Below are positions 16,973 through 23,580 of a stretch of 64,000 nucleotides of DNA, one piece after another. Position numbers and translations under genes: made by a program. The notes beneath the pieces were generated by a model, which was not told where the DNA came from, ran no database searches, and was given only the letters and a program-made list of their open reading frames with translations. Every line of letters starts with the position of its first letter. The stretch's first letter is position 1. Location: contig JACQZU010000017.1 in assembly GCA_016213735.1 (NCBI GenBank), forward strand, positions 62,001-126,000, read 5' to 3'. Source of the stretch: Acidobacteriota bacterium. Lineage in GTDB: Bacteria; Acidobacteriota; Holophagae; Holophagales; Holophagaceae.

Positions 16973-17404
16973 CTATTTCTTCTTGGCCTTGGCGGCCTCG
17001 TTCCGCATCCGGACCAGCTGGAGGTCCCGGATGGTGCTCTGGGTCATGCTGGAGTCCATGTGGGCCTTCACCTGGCTCCAGGCGTCATGGAGGGGACAGG
17101 GGTTCTCGCAGGTGCATTCCGGGAAGCCCATCACGCAACCGACGAACGCTTCCGGCCCCTCCATGGCCGCCACCACGTCCCCCACCGTCACCCGATGGGC
17201 CGGCCGAGCCATGCGGAATCCACCCTTGGGGCCTCGCACCGACTCCAGGATCCCGGACTGGGCCAGGGTCTGCAGGATCTTGGCGAGGTAGGGGCCCGGG
17301 AGGGTCAGGCGGTCCGAGAGGTCCTTGGCCAGGCTGAAGCTGCCGTCCTCCGGGAGTTCGGCGAGGGCTTGGAGGGCGTAGGCGGTGGCAGTGGAAAAGA
17401 GCAT
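16973..17404 (-). CDS. Rrf2-family transcriptional regulator with cysteine cluster (NsrR/IscR-like)
   Basis: A 143-residue winged-helix regulator. The N-terminus MLFSTATAYALQAL and the wing GILESVRGPKGGFRMARP are typical of Rrf2. Cys90, Cys97, Cys99 and Cys103 cluster in the dimerisation-helix region where NsrR and IscR bind an Fe-S cluster. It could therefore sense NO, redox state or Fe-S supply. The ATG at 17404 is preferred over one 14 codons upstream because it gives the family's usual start and has GAGAGG upstream. It lies between the octaheme/MobA pair and the YwiC/hemerythrin pair, so control of these is a fair guess. Confidence 0.85.
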   Translation of the reverse strand: MLFSTATAYALQALAELPEDGSFSLAKDLSDRLTLPGPYLAKILQTLAQSGILESVRGPKGGFRMARPAHRVTVGDVVAAMEGPEAFVGCVMGFPECTCENPCPLHDAWSQVKAHMDSSMTQSTIRDLQLVRMRNEAAKAKKK

Positions 17405-17479
17405 TTTCGGACTCGCCTCTCTTTGATTAATAGATTCCCACCGCATGGGCCATCCTTCAAGAACTCAATCCCTCCGAAA

Positions 17480-18259
17480 TCACAAGTGAAGGACCGCCAG
17501 GGTCAATCCGGCGGCCTCTGCCAGGATCTCCAGGACCCCGATCCGCCAGGGAGGCCCTTTCCGCAGGGGCAACAAGGCCCTTGGGTAGAGCAGAACCTGG
17601 AGGGCAAGCCAGGCCGGCCCTGCCAGGCCTCGGTGCCACATCCAGACCCCCACGCCGAGGCAGGCCCCCATCACGAGGTGCATTTCGAGCTTCCGGGGTC
17701 CGGACGCGGGGCCGGGGATGTCCCGATGGGCCTGAAGGTGGAAGCGGACTGCGGCGAACCCTGGCGCGAGGGTGAGAAAGGCCAGGAGGCCGATCCGAAG
17801 GGCGGAGGGTCCCCCCCCGCCTCCGGTCCAGACCGCCCCTCCCCCGAAGACACAGAAGAAGGCCAGGGCGCAAAGTTCCACGAGCAGGTTCCTGGAACGG
17901 CGCCGGAGGTCGGCCGCCAGCGCCACCAGGCCGAAGGGCAGGGCCAGGAGGGGCGGAATCAGGGTCGCAGGGCCCCCACGGCGGAGCAGGACGGCCGCCA
18001 GGAGAAGGATCCCGAGAACACCTGAAAAGACCAGCCATCGGGACACCCGCCGACGGACCCCTGCGTGCCACTGGCGGATCGGGACCCGAAGGAGGAAGGC
18101 CAGGAATCCCATTCCTTCCAGGGCTGCCCCCTCCCACGAGGGGCGGGCGGCCAAACCCCCGATCATGGGGAACAGGCTGATGAACCACCCCCCGGTTTCA
18201 GCCGGGACCAGGCTTCGCCACAGGTTTCGGAAATCGATGGGTTCCCGGGAAGGATTCAT
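17480..18259 (-). CDS. YwiC-like integral membrane protein
   Basis: A 259-residue protein with about seven hydrophobic segments, e.g. LVFSGVLGILLLAAVLL, LVELCALAFFCVFGGGAVW and IGLLAFLTLAPGFAAV. The layout and the N-terminal PAETGGWFISLFPMIGGL segment resemble YwiC-like proteins, which in Bacillus sit beside nar/fnr genes for anaerobic nitrate respiration. Its function is unknown. It is upstream of the Rrf2 gene on the same strand with a 75-base gap and may be cotranscribed with it. The family call rests on overall pattern and is moderate. Confidence 0.6.
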   Translation of the reverse strand: MNPSREPIDFRNLWRSLVPAETGGWFISLFPMIGGLAARPSWEGAALEGMGFLAFLLRVPIRQWHAGVRRRVSRWLVFSGVLGILLLAAVLLRRGGPATLIPPLLALPFGLVALAADLRRRSRNLLVELCALAFFCVFGGGAVWTGGGGGPSALRIGLLAFLTLAPGFAAVRFHLQAHRDIPGPASGPRKLEMHLVMGACLGVGVWMWHRGLAGPAWLALQVLLYPRALLPLRKGPPWRIGVLEILAEAAGLTLAVLHL

Positions 18260-18367
18260 CGGGCTGTCCAGGGGTCGTTTCAGGCAGGGCGGAATCAGGC
18301 CGGTTTCGGGCCCAAAGGGGGGAGATCAGACCTCTCCAAGGGCCTGGCAGGAGCAGGATCTCACAAA

Positions 18368-18412
18368 TTGAATAAAAAAGAGAAAAAACTCTGATATTAT
18401 TTTATTCGGAGG
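18368..18412 (+). promoter_or_regulatory. AT-rich promoter and ribosome site of the hemerythrin gene
   Basis: A strongly AT-rich stretch precedes the ATG at 18419. TTGAAT (18368-18373) and TGATAT (18392-18397) are separated by 18 bases and form a plausible -35/-10 pair. Between them lies the small inverted repeat AGAG-A6-CTCT, a possible operator. GGAGG ends at 18412, six bases before the start codon. Confidence 0.5.
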
Positions 18413-18418
18413 CCCCCC

Positions 18419-19234
18419 ATGAGTCACGTGATCCGAGATCTCCCCGCCGCCCTGCCTGTGCCAGATTCCGGCATCGCCTCGAGCCCCCTGCTCGACCTCC
18501 CCGGGGGTACGAAGGTGGTGCTCTTCGCCATGGACCAGGGGCAGGAGATCAGCCCCCACGCGGCCCCCTTCCCAGCGCAGATTCTCCTCCTGGAGGGCAG
18601 GCTGGAAGTCTTGATCGGTGACGCCTGGAATGGCGTGGCCCCCCACGAAGGCCTGGAGTTGCCCGCGGGGTTGCCCCACGGGGTGAAGGCCCTGGCACCC
18701 AGCCATTTCCTGCTGACCATGCTCCGGGGGGCGGGCCAGCCGGCGGACCGGCCCGCGGCTGGGGCCGCCGTCAAGCCCCCGCGCAGTGTGGCCTCCCCTG
18801 TGCTCCAGCACTGGATGGACCAGCACGACGAAGCCCTGAGGCGCCTCGACCGCATGGAGGGGGGGATCGGAAAGGAGGACTGGACCACAGTGGGAGAGGT
18901 GGCCCGCTGGCTCTACGATGAACTGAAGGCGCACAACGAGGCGGAGGAGCGCTGCCTCTTCCCCTTGATGGACCCCTTCTTCGGGGGCCAGCACGGACCC
19001 ACCGACTGCATGCGGGACGAACATCGCCTGCTCTGGGATTCCACGCTCCAGCTCCAGCAGGAACTCGAGGCCCGGCCGGGCGGCAGCCCCCGTGCCGGGA
19101 CCCTGGCCCTTTCCATCGTGGGCAACCTCCGGGCCCACATCGACAAGGAGAACCAGGTCCTCTACCCCATGGCCGAACGGATCCTCACGCCCGACCAGCT
19201 TCGCCAGCTGGAACAGGCCTACGCTGCCGGATGA
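18419..19234 (+). CDS. Cupin-hemerythrin fusion protein
   Basis: A 271-residue cytoplasmic protein. Residues ~25-100 form a cupin beta-barrel (AQILLLEGRLEVLIGD, then LPAGLPHGVKAL), with few metal ligands visible. Residues ~128-268 form a four-helix hemerythrin domain with ligand candidates H136, H172, E176, H202, H240 and E244, which would hold a diiron centre. Hemerythrin proteins of the RIC/YtfE kind repair nitrosatively damaged Fe-S clusters; others bind oxygen or NO. The cupin part may regulate the diiron site or bind a small ligand. The gene is divergent from the YwiC-like/Rrf2 pair. The fold call is strong, the role inferred. Confidence 0.85.
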   Translation: MSHVIRDLPAALPVPDSGIASSPLLDLPGGTKVVLFAMDQGQEISPHAAPFPAQILLLEGRLEVLIGDAWNGVAPHEGLELPAGLPHGVKALAPSHFLLTMLRGAGQPADRPAAGAAVKPPRSVASPVLQHWMDQHDEALRRLDRMEGGIGKEDWTTVGEVARWLYDELKAHNEAEERCLFPLMDPFFGGQHGPTDCMRDEHRLLWDSTLQLQQELEARPGGSPRAGTLALSIVGNLRAHIDKENQVLYPMAERILTPDQLRQLEQAYAAG

Positions 19235-19250
19235 CGCCCCGCGCGGGGCG
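19235..19250. terminator. GC-rich hairpin between hemerythrin gene and tRNA-Arg
   Basis: The 16-base palindrome CGCCCCGCGCGGGGCG begins right after the hemerythrin stop. It folds as a 6-bp stem with a GCGC loop. It lies between convergent transcripts and could serve both, but it has no T-run in either direction. Confidence 0.35.
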
Positions 19251-19271
19251 CATCCTGGAGCCCGTCAGGAC

Positions 19272-19348
19272 TGGTGACCCCGGCGCGATTCGAACGCACG
19301 GCCTTCTCCTTAGGAGGGAGACGCTCTATCCGGCTGAGCTACGGGGTC
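19272..19348 (-). tRNA. tRNA-Arg (anticodon CCT), CCA end encoded
   Basis: Read leftward, acceptor arm GACCCCG pairs with CGGGGTC. The D arm is GCTC/GAGC. The anticodon stem TCTCC/GGAGA encloses loop CTCCTAA, giving anticodon CCT, which reads AGG. The T arm GTGCG/CGCGC carries TTCGAAT. Discriminator A is followed by an encoded CCA (19272-19274). It lies 49 bases downstream of rimM on the same strand. Confidence 0.95.
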
Positions 19349-19397
19349 CCTAGGCAGGGTCCATTCTGGCACAGAGGGCCGGGTCCCGATGGGGGGG

Positions 19398-19952
19398 TCA
19401 TTCCTGGACGCGTCCCAGGTCGAGCAATCCTTCCGGGGGATCCAGGTCGGCGTGCCGGTTGGCGAGGTCCAGCGTCCACCAGGCCTTGATGTAGGGCACT
19501 TCCCGGAGGCCCGTGCGGCCCGGGCGGAGGTCCTTCATATGGACCATGTCGTAGCCTCCGGGGGTGGGGACCAGGCGCAGCACCTCGCCGACCTTGCGGC
19601 CGCCGACGAAAACCTCGCAGCCCACCCAGTCGTGCCGGAAACTTTCTCCCTCCTCCAGGCGGGCCTGGCTCTCGGGCATCCACAGGCCCCAGCCCTTCAG
19701 GGGTTCGGCGGCGTTCCGGTCCGAGATGCCCTCGAAGGCCACGCAGGGCCGGTCCTGGTGCCAGCGGAAGCCGCGGACCTTCACGGGACGGGCCGCCGCG
19801 GGCAGGACCCCGTCCCTTTGGAGATCCACGGAGGGCGGGGCCAGGACCAGGCCCTGGATTTCAGGCAGCCGCTCCGGGTCATCGGTCAGGGCGTGGAGGA
19901 GGTATTCGCCCTTGAGGCCCTGGACCTTGGCCAGGTGTCCCAGCAGAAGCAT
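19398..19952 (-). CDS. rimM: 16S rRNA processing protein RimM
   Basis: A 184-residue ribosome maturation factor that binds the 30S head and protein S19. The N-terminal barrel begins MLLLGHLAKVQGLKGEYLL, a standard RimM start. The C-terminal PRC-barrel carries WVGCEVFVGGRKVGEVLRL and the conserved end VPYIKAWWTLDLANRHADLDPPEGLLDL. The start codon overlaps the khpA stop as TGATG, so translation is coupled. In most bacteria trmD and rplS follow rimM; here tRNA-Arg and then a convergent gene follow instead. Confidence 0.95.
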   Translation of the reverse strand: MLLLGHLAKVQGLKGEYLLHALTDDPERLPEIQGLVLAPPSVDLQRDGVLPAAARPVKVRGFRWHQDRPCVAFEGISDRNAAEPLKGWGLWMPESQARLEEGESFRHDWVGCEVFVGGRKVGEVLRLVPTPGGYDMVHMKDLRPGRTGLREVPYIKAWWTLDLANRHADLDPPEGLLDLGRVQE

Positions 19953-20215
19953 CAGGCCTCCCGGGGGGCCCGCTCGTCCTCGTCGAAGAGCTCCAGTTCC
20001 ACCTGGATGCCGGCCTTGTCGCCCGCGGCGCGGCAGAGGGTGCGCAGGCTGGAGATCATGCGACCGCTCTTGCCGATAATCCGGCCGCGATCCGAGGGGG
20101 CGGCATGAATGAGGACATCCCTGCGGCGCCCCTCCCCCGACACTTCGATCCGCAGTTCTTCGGGATGATCCAGGGCCGGAGTCAGCACGTCCTTCAGGAA
20201 GGCTTCGAAATCCAC
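19952..20215 (-). CDS. khpA: KhpA, KH-domain RNA-binding protein
   Basis: An 87-residue single-KH protein. The GxxG loop reads RIIGKSGRM, the hallmark that contacts RNA. It pairs with KhpB in other bacteria and binds many RNAs. The GTG at 20215 is taken as start because AGGAG lies eight bases upstream and the protein then begins with the family's usual VDFEAFLKDVL helix; an ATG 11 codons upstream is less likely. It lies between rpsP and rimM as usual. Confidence 0.92.
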   Translation of the reverse strand: MDFEAFLKDVLTPALDHPEELRIEVSGEGRRRDVLIHAAPSDRGRIIGKSGRMISSLRTLCRAAGDKAGIQVELELFDEDERAPREA

Positions 20216-20236
20216 GGGAAGGCTCCTAGAACGCGG

Positions 20237-20262
20237 AAAGCCGGGCACCCCCGGCTTCCGTG
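20237..20262. other. Hairpin in the rpsP-khpA gap
   Basis: Interrupted arms GGAAaGCCGGG and CCCGGCTTCC form a stem of about 10 bp with one bulged A just ahead of the khpA ribosome site. There is no T-run. It might attenuate or mark mRNA processing between rpsP and khpA. Confidence 0.4.
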
Positions 20263-20275
20263 AGGCGGGGTGAGC

Positions 20276-20518
20276 TTACAGGATCGCGTTCTTCTTGAAC
20301 AGGTCCACCACGGTCTTGGAGGGGCGGGCACCCTTGGCAAGCCAGGATTTGGCCTTGTCGGCGTCGATGCGAAGGGTCTCACCGCTTCCGGCGATGGGGT
20401 TCAGGAAACCGATGATCTCCAGGGCCTGACCCGTGGGGATGCGGTCGTTCTCTGAAACCACGATGTGGTAGAAGGGCCGCTTCTTGGCCCCCTTGCGCGC
20501 GAGACGGATGGAAAGCAT
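20276..20518 (-). CDS. rpsP: 30S ribosomal protein S16
   Basis: An 80-residue ribosomal protein beginning MLSIRLARKGAKKRPFYHIV, which is the family signature. The middle part GQALEIIGFLNPIA and the end ARPSKTVVDLFKKNAIL agree. The ATG at 20518 has CAGGAG upstream. It is first in the rpsP-khpA-rimM order. Its usual upstream partner ffh lies 6.6 kb away, separated by the amt/glnK group. Confidence 0.97.
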   Translation of the reverse strand: MLSIRLARKGAKKRPFYHIVVSENDRIPTGQALEIIGFLNPIAGSGETLRIDADKAKSWLAKGARPSKTVVDLFKKNAIL

Positions 20519-20607
20519 GGGCACTCCTGAGCGGGTCAGTGTATCGCGGGAATCCCCGTGGCCCAAGGGGAATTTCCCTCCGGACCCCTGGCCTCGCCCG
20601 GGGGCGC

Positions 20608-22005
20608 TCACCGGAAGAAGACCAGGCTCACCACGACGAACACGGGGACCAGGACACCGAGGGACCAGGCCATGTACCCCAGGAAACTCGGCATCTTCAC
20701 GCCGGCGTGCTCCGCGATGGCCTTCACCATGAAGTTCGGCCCGTTCCCGATGTAAGTGTTGGCCCCCATCAGGACGGATCCGCAGGCCACGGCCTTGAGC
20801 AGCTCCGGGTTGGTCGAGGCCAGGGGGGCGAGGGAATGGGAGGCCAATCCCGACTTGGCGGCCGCGAGGGTGGCGAACCCCAGGTAGGTCGGAGCATTGT
20901 CCAGGAAGGAACTGAGCAGGCCGCTCGCCCAGAAGAAATGCCAGGGCTTCGCCAGGGGAAGCCGGGGGGCCAACTCCTGCAGCACGGCGAGGACCGGAAG
21001 CATGGCCGCGAAAAGGCCGAAGAACAGGAGGGCCACCTCGGCCAGGGGGACGTAGGAGAACCCGTTGTGCCGGAAGGCGGCGTTCCCTCCCGGCCGCGAC
21101 CGAAGCCAGATCGAGAGGCCCGCCAGGCCGCCCAGGACCAGGATCTGGAACCCTTGGACGGCGATGGCGGCCCGGGCCGGTTCCAGGCGCGCCGAAAGGA
21201 AGGGTTCCACCACCGCACCGCCGCCCAGGACGGTTCCCAGGATGACCAGGAGGAGGAAGGCCTGCGGCCTTCCTTCGAGGTGGATGGGTTTCTCCGCCTT
21301 ACGGAGGGCCTCCGTGAGGGCCGCCTTGGTCTCCAGTTCCTCCCGGTGGAACAAGATTTCGTCCAGGAAGTGGAACACCGTCAGAACCAACCCCTGGACC
21401 AGGGCCCACTGGGGCAGGAGCTTCAGGGTCCATGTGAACGGCACGCCCCGAAGGAACCCGAGGAACAGCGGCGGGTCTCCGAGCGGTGTGAGGAGCCCCC
21501 CGGAATTGGAGACCACAAACAGGAAGAACACCACCACGTGGACGCGATGCCCCCGTCGCCTGTTCGCGTGGAGCAGGGGTCTCAGCAGCACCATGCTGGC
21601 CCCCGTGGTGCCCATCACGTTGGCCAGGATGCCCCCCAGGGCCAGGAATGCCGTGTTCAGCCAGGGGAGCCCTGAGAAGGCCCCAGTGATGTGGATCCCA
21701 CCGCTGACCTGGTAAAGGGAGCCCAGCAGGGCGATGAAGGCCAGGTATTCGAGGAGGGTCCGGATCGTCGCGCCCGGGTCCCCGCCCGCCAGGACGAAGG
21801 AGAGGGTCCCGGCGCCGGCCGCGGCCAGCGAGAGAAGGGCCTTGCTGCCAAGGCGTTCCCACCAGGGGGCCAGGCGAGGGACCAGGGGGAGCACCGCAAT
21901 GCAGGCCAGGAGCGACGCGAAGGGGGCCACGCCCAGGACCGCTCCCGCCCCGTGGAAGGCGAGGAGGGTCCCGGGCCCGGAGGTCCCCGGGGAGAGGATC
22001 GCCAC
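20608..22005 (-). CDS. Putative sodium:proton antiporter (NhaD/ion-transporter superfamily)
   Basis: A 465-residue membrane protein with about 11-12 hydrophobic segments. Two polar re-entrant motifs are visible: FVVSNSGGLLTPLGDPPLFLGFLRG in the first half and LSSFLDNAPTYLGFATLA with GANTYIGNGPNFMVKAIAEHAG in the second. These paired motifs are typical of NhaD and related arsenite/citrate-type carriers. Export of sodium is the likeliest role, but the ion is not proven. The start appears to be GTG at 22005. The gene ends the leftward amtB-glnK-porin run, 19 bases after the porin gene. Confidence 0.8.
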   Translation of the reverse strand: MAILSPGTSGPGTLLAFHGAGAVLGVAPFASLLACIAVLPLVPRLAPWWERLGSKALLSLAAAGAGTLSFVLAGGDPGATIRTLLEYLAFIALLGSLYQVSGGIHITGAFSGLPWLNTAFLALGGILANVMGTTGASMVLLRPLLHANRRRGHRVHVVVFFLFVVSNSGGLLTPLGDPPLFLGFLRGVPFTWTLKLLPQWALVQGLVLTVFHFLDEILFHREELETKAALTEALRKAEKPIHLEGRPQAFLLLVILGTVLGGGAVVEPFLSARLEPARAAIAVQGFQILVLGGLAGLSIWLRSRPGGNAAFRHNGFSYVPLAEVALLFFGLFAAMLPVLAVLQELAPRLPLAKPWHFFWASGLLSSFLDNAPTYLGFATLAAAKSGLASHSLAPLASTNPELLKAVACGSVLMGANTYIGNGPNFMVKAIAEHAGVKMPSFLGYMAWSLGVLVPVFVVVSLVFFR

Positions 22006-22024
22006 GACCGGCCCCGGGGCGGGT

Positions 22025-22933
22025 TCAGAAGGCCTTGGAGATGGTCAGGGTCCCCCTGCCGCCGCCGAGGTTGCGGCCCATGGCGTTTTCGTAGACGGGA
22101 AGGTCATGGTCGGAGGCCCGGCCCCGGGAGTTGGCGTCGGTGTAGGCCAGGGCGAAGGTGGCTCCGGCGATCTCCTTGGAAACCCCCACCTTGTAGTCCG
22201 AGTAGCTGAACTGGCTGTTGTCCCCCGTGAGCGTCTTCCCGTTGAAGAAGAAGTCCGGGTTGGCGTTGGACGGATAGGTGGTGCGGCCTCCGTGGAGCAG
22301 CAGGGTGAAGCCGCTCCCGCCAAGAGGGATGTTCAGGGACAGGTCGATGTAGGACGTTCCCAGGGCCCGGTACACGCCCATGAAGTTCTGGCTGATGGCC
22401 CTGGAGTACTTGAGGCTCGCCCAGGAATAGGACACGCCCAGGTAGGCCTCGGTGGAATGGGGCGGGCGGAAGGCCCCCACGTTCTCGTAGTTGCCCGGGT
22501 AGAGGTAGCGGAAGAGCCCCAGGTCCAGGGTCCAATCCTTGGCGAAGCCCCATTTGTAGCCCCCCCAGAGGTCCAGCTCCAGGGCCGCGGAGTTCACCTT
22601 GCCAGGGCTGTAGAGCGGTGCACCCACCGCCCCAGGGGAACCCAGGGACACCGGCGCGCTGGCGAATCCGGCATTCTGATCGGTGTACCAGGAAATGTTG
22701 CTCAGGCCGAGGCTCAGGTAGAAGCCCGAAGGATGGGCCAGGTCCACTTCCCCCTGGATGGTGGGCTTGCCGTCGGTCTGGGTGAGGCCGCGCCAGATGT
22801 ACTGGGAGCCGAGGGTCGCGGAACCCGTGAGGGCGAAACCCAGAACGGAGGGCGGCGGAGGCGGAGGGGGCGAAGGGGGAGGCGCCTGAGCCAGGAGTGA
22901 GGAGGCCGCGGCGATGGGGAGGAATGAGCGCAT
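22025..22933 (-). CDS. TorF-family putative outer-membrane porin (Gcw_chp)
   Basis: A 302-residue exported protein: signal peptide up to about residue 16, then a proline-rich linker (PPPSPPPPPPPS), then beta-strand repeats ending in aromatic F. The segment LTGSATLGSQYIWRGLTQTDGKPTIQGEVDL is the family signature: strand, YIWRG, then the QTDGKP turn. Proteins of this family often sit beside glnK/amt genes, as here, and may let ammonium or nitrogen compounds cross the outer membrane. Its substrate is unproven. Confidence 0.85.
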   Translation of the reverse strand: MRSFLPIAAASSLLAQAPPPSPPPPPPPSVLGFALTGSATLGSQYIWRGLTQTDGKPTIQGEVDLAHPSGFYLSLGLSNISWYTDQNAGFASAPVSLGSPGAVGAPLYSPGKVNSAALELDLWGGYKWGFAKDWTLDLGLFRYLYPGNYENVGAFRPPHSTEAYLGVSYSWASLKYSRAISQNFMGVYRALGTSYIDLSLNIPLGGSGFTLLLHGGRTTYPSNANPDFFFNGKTLTGDNSQFSYSDYKVGVSKEIAGATFALAYTDANSRGRASDHDLPVYENAMGRNLGGGRGTLTISKAF

Positions 22934-22947
22934 GAGAACTCCTAGAG

Positions 22948-23160
22948 TCAGGGTCGGGGACCGGTCGGATCGAACCGGAGGCCGGCGTCCCCAGGGAATG
23001 GGGTGAGGTGGCGGTGGTCCCCCAGCCAGATCTCGGTGGGGATGCTTTCGGGAAAGGCCTGGCAGCGGCGGAGACGCGTCCAGTCATAGTGCCGGCAATC
23101 CATGCACGCGGAATCCAGGCCTTGAAGGGAATCGAGAAACCTTGGGGAATAGGGTCCCAC
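22948..23160 (-). CDS. Small CxxC protein of unknown function
   Basis: About 70 residues in the gap between glnK and the porin gene. The C-terminal 50 residues read CMDCRHYDWTRLRRCQAFPE, then SIPTEIWLGDHRHLTPFPGD and AGLRFDP. I associate this pattern, with a CxxC, a third cysteine before AFP, and a GD-x-G-x-x-F ending, with a widespread small uncharacterised family; it may bind a metal. The start is uncertain: a GTG at 23160 is in frame, but no clear ribosome site is seen. The frame is also open further into glnK. It sits in the same leftward run as glnK and the porin gene. Confidence 0.55.
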   Translation of the reverse strand: MGPYSPRFLDSLQGLDSACMDCRHYDWTRLRRCQAFPESIPTEIWLGDHRHLTPFPGDAGLRFDPTGPRP

Positions 23161-23200
23161 GTCTGGATCCAGGGAGTGCGTGCGGCCGAAGGCGGGCCGC

Positions 23201-23572
23201 CTAGTGGGGAAGGTGGAGGCGGACGGGGTCGGGCGTAAGGGCATCCACGTCCTGCTCGCCCGTCCGGATCCGTATGACCCTTTCCAGGGGCCGGACGAAG
23301 ATCTTTCCGTCCCCCACCTCTCCCGTTCGCGCGCTGGCGAGGATCGCATTGATCGTGATGTCCACGAAGGGTTCGGACACAGCGATGTCCAATTGGATCT
23401 TCTCGTGGAACTCGTAGACCATGGGCGCGCCGCGGTAGGTTTCCAGCGCGACCTTCTCCCCTCCGTGGCCTGCCACCTTGAGAAGGGTCAATCCCTCGAC
23501 TTCTGCGGCGAAGAGGGATGATTTGACCTCCTCGAGCTTCTCAGGCCGGATGATGGCGGTGATGAGTTTCAT
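23201..23572 (-). CDS. glnK: PII nitrogen regulatory protein GlnK/GlnB, variant T-loop
   Basis: A 123-residue PII trimer subunit that gates AmtB according to ATP/ADP and 2-oxoglutarate. The end TGEVGDGKIFVRPLERVIRIRTGE is fully conserved, and K58 and G37 are present. The T-loop differs: aligned to E. coli GlnK, Y46 is kept but the uridylylated Y51 is methionine, with a tyrosine at 53, and Q39 (2-oxoglutarate/Mg site) is glutamate. It lies 8 bases after amtB, so control of that transporter is very likely. The C-terminal tail of about 10 residues is longer than usual. Confidence 0.93.
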   Translation of the reverse strand: MKLITAIIRPEKLEEVKSSLFAAEVEGLTLLKVAGHGGEKVALETYRGAPMVYEFHEKIQLDIAVSEPFVDITINAILASARTGEVGDGKIFVRPLERVIRIRTGEQDVDALTPDPVRLHLPH

Positions 23573-23580
23573 GGGGCACC

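Noticed and set aside
17404-17446. Longer start of the Rrf2 gene at the ATG at 17446
   Set aside because: It would add 14 unusual residues before the family's normal MLFSTATAYAL start, and a better-placed ribosome site precedes 17404.
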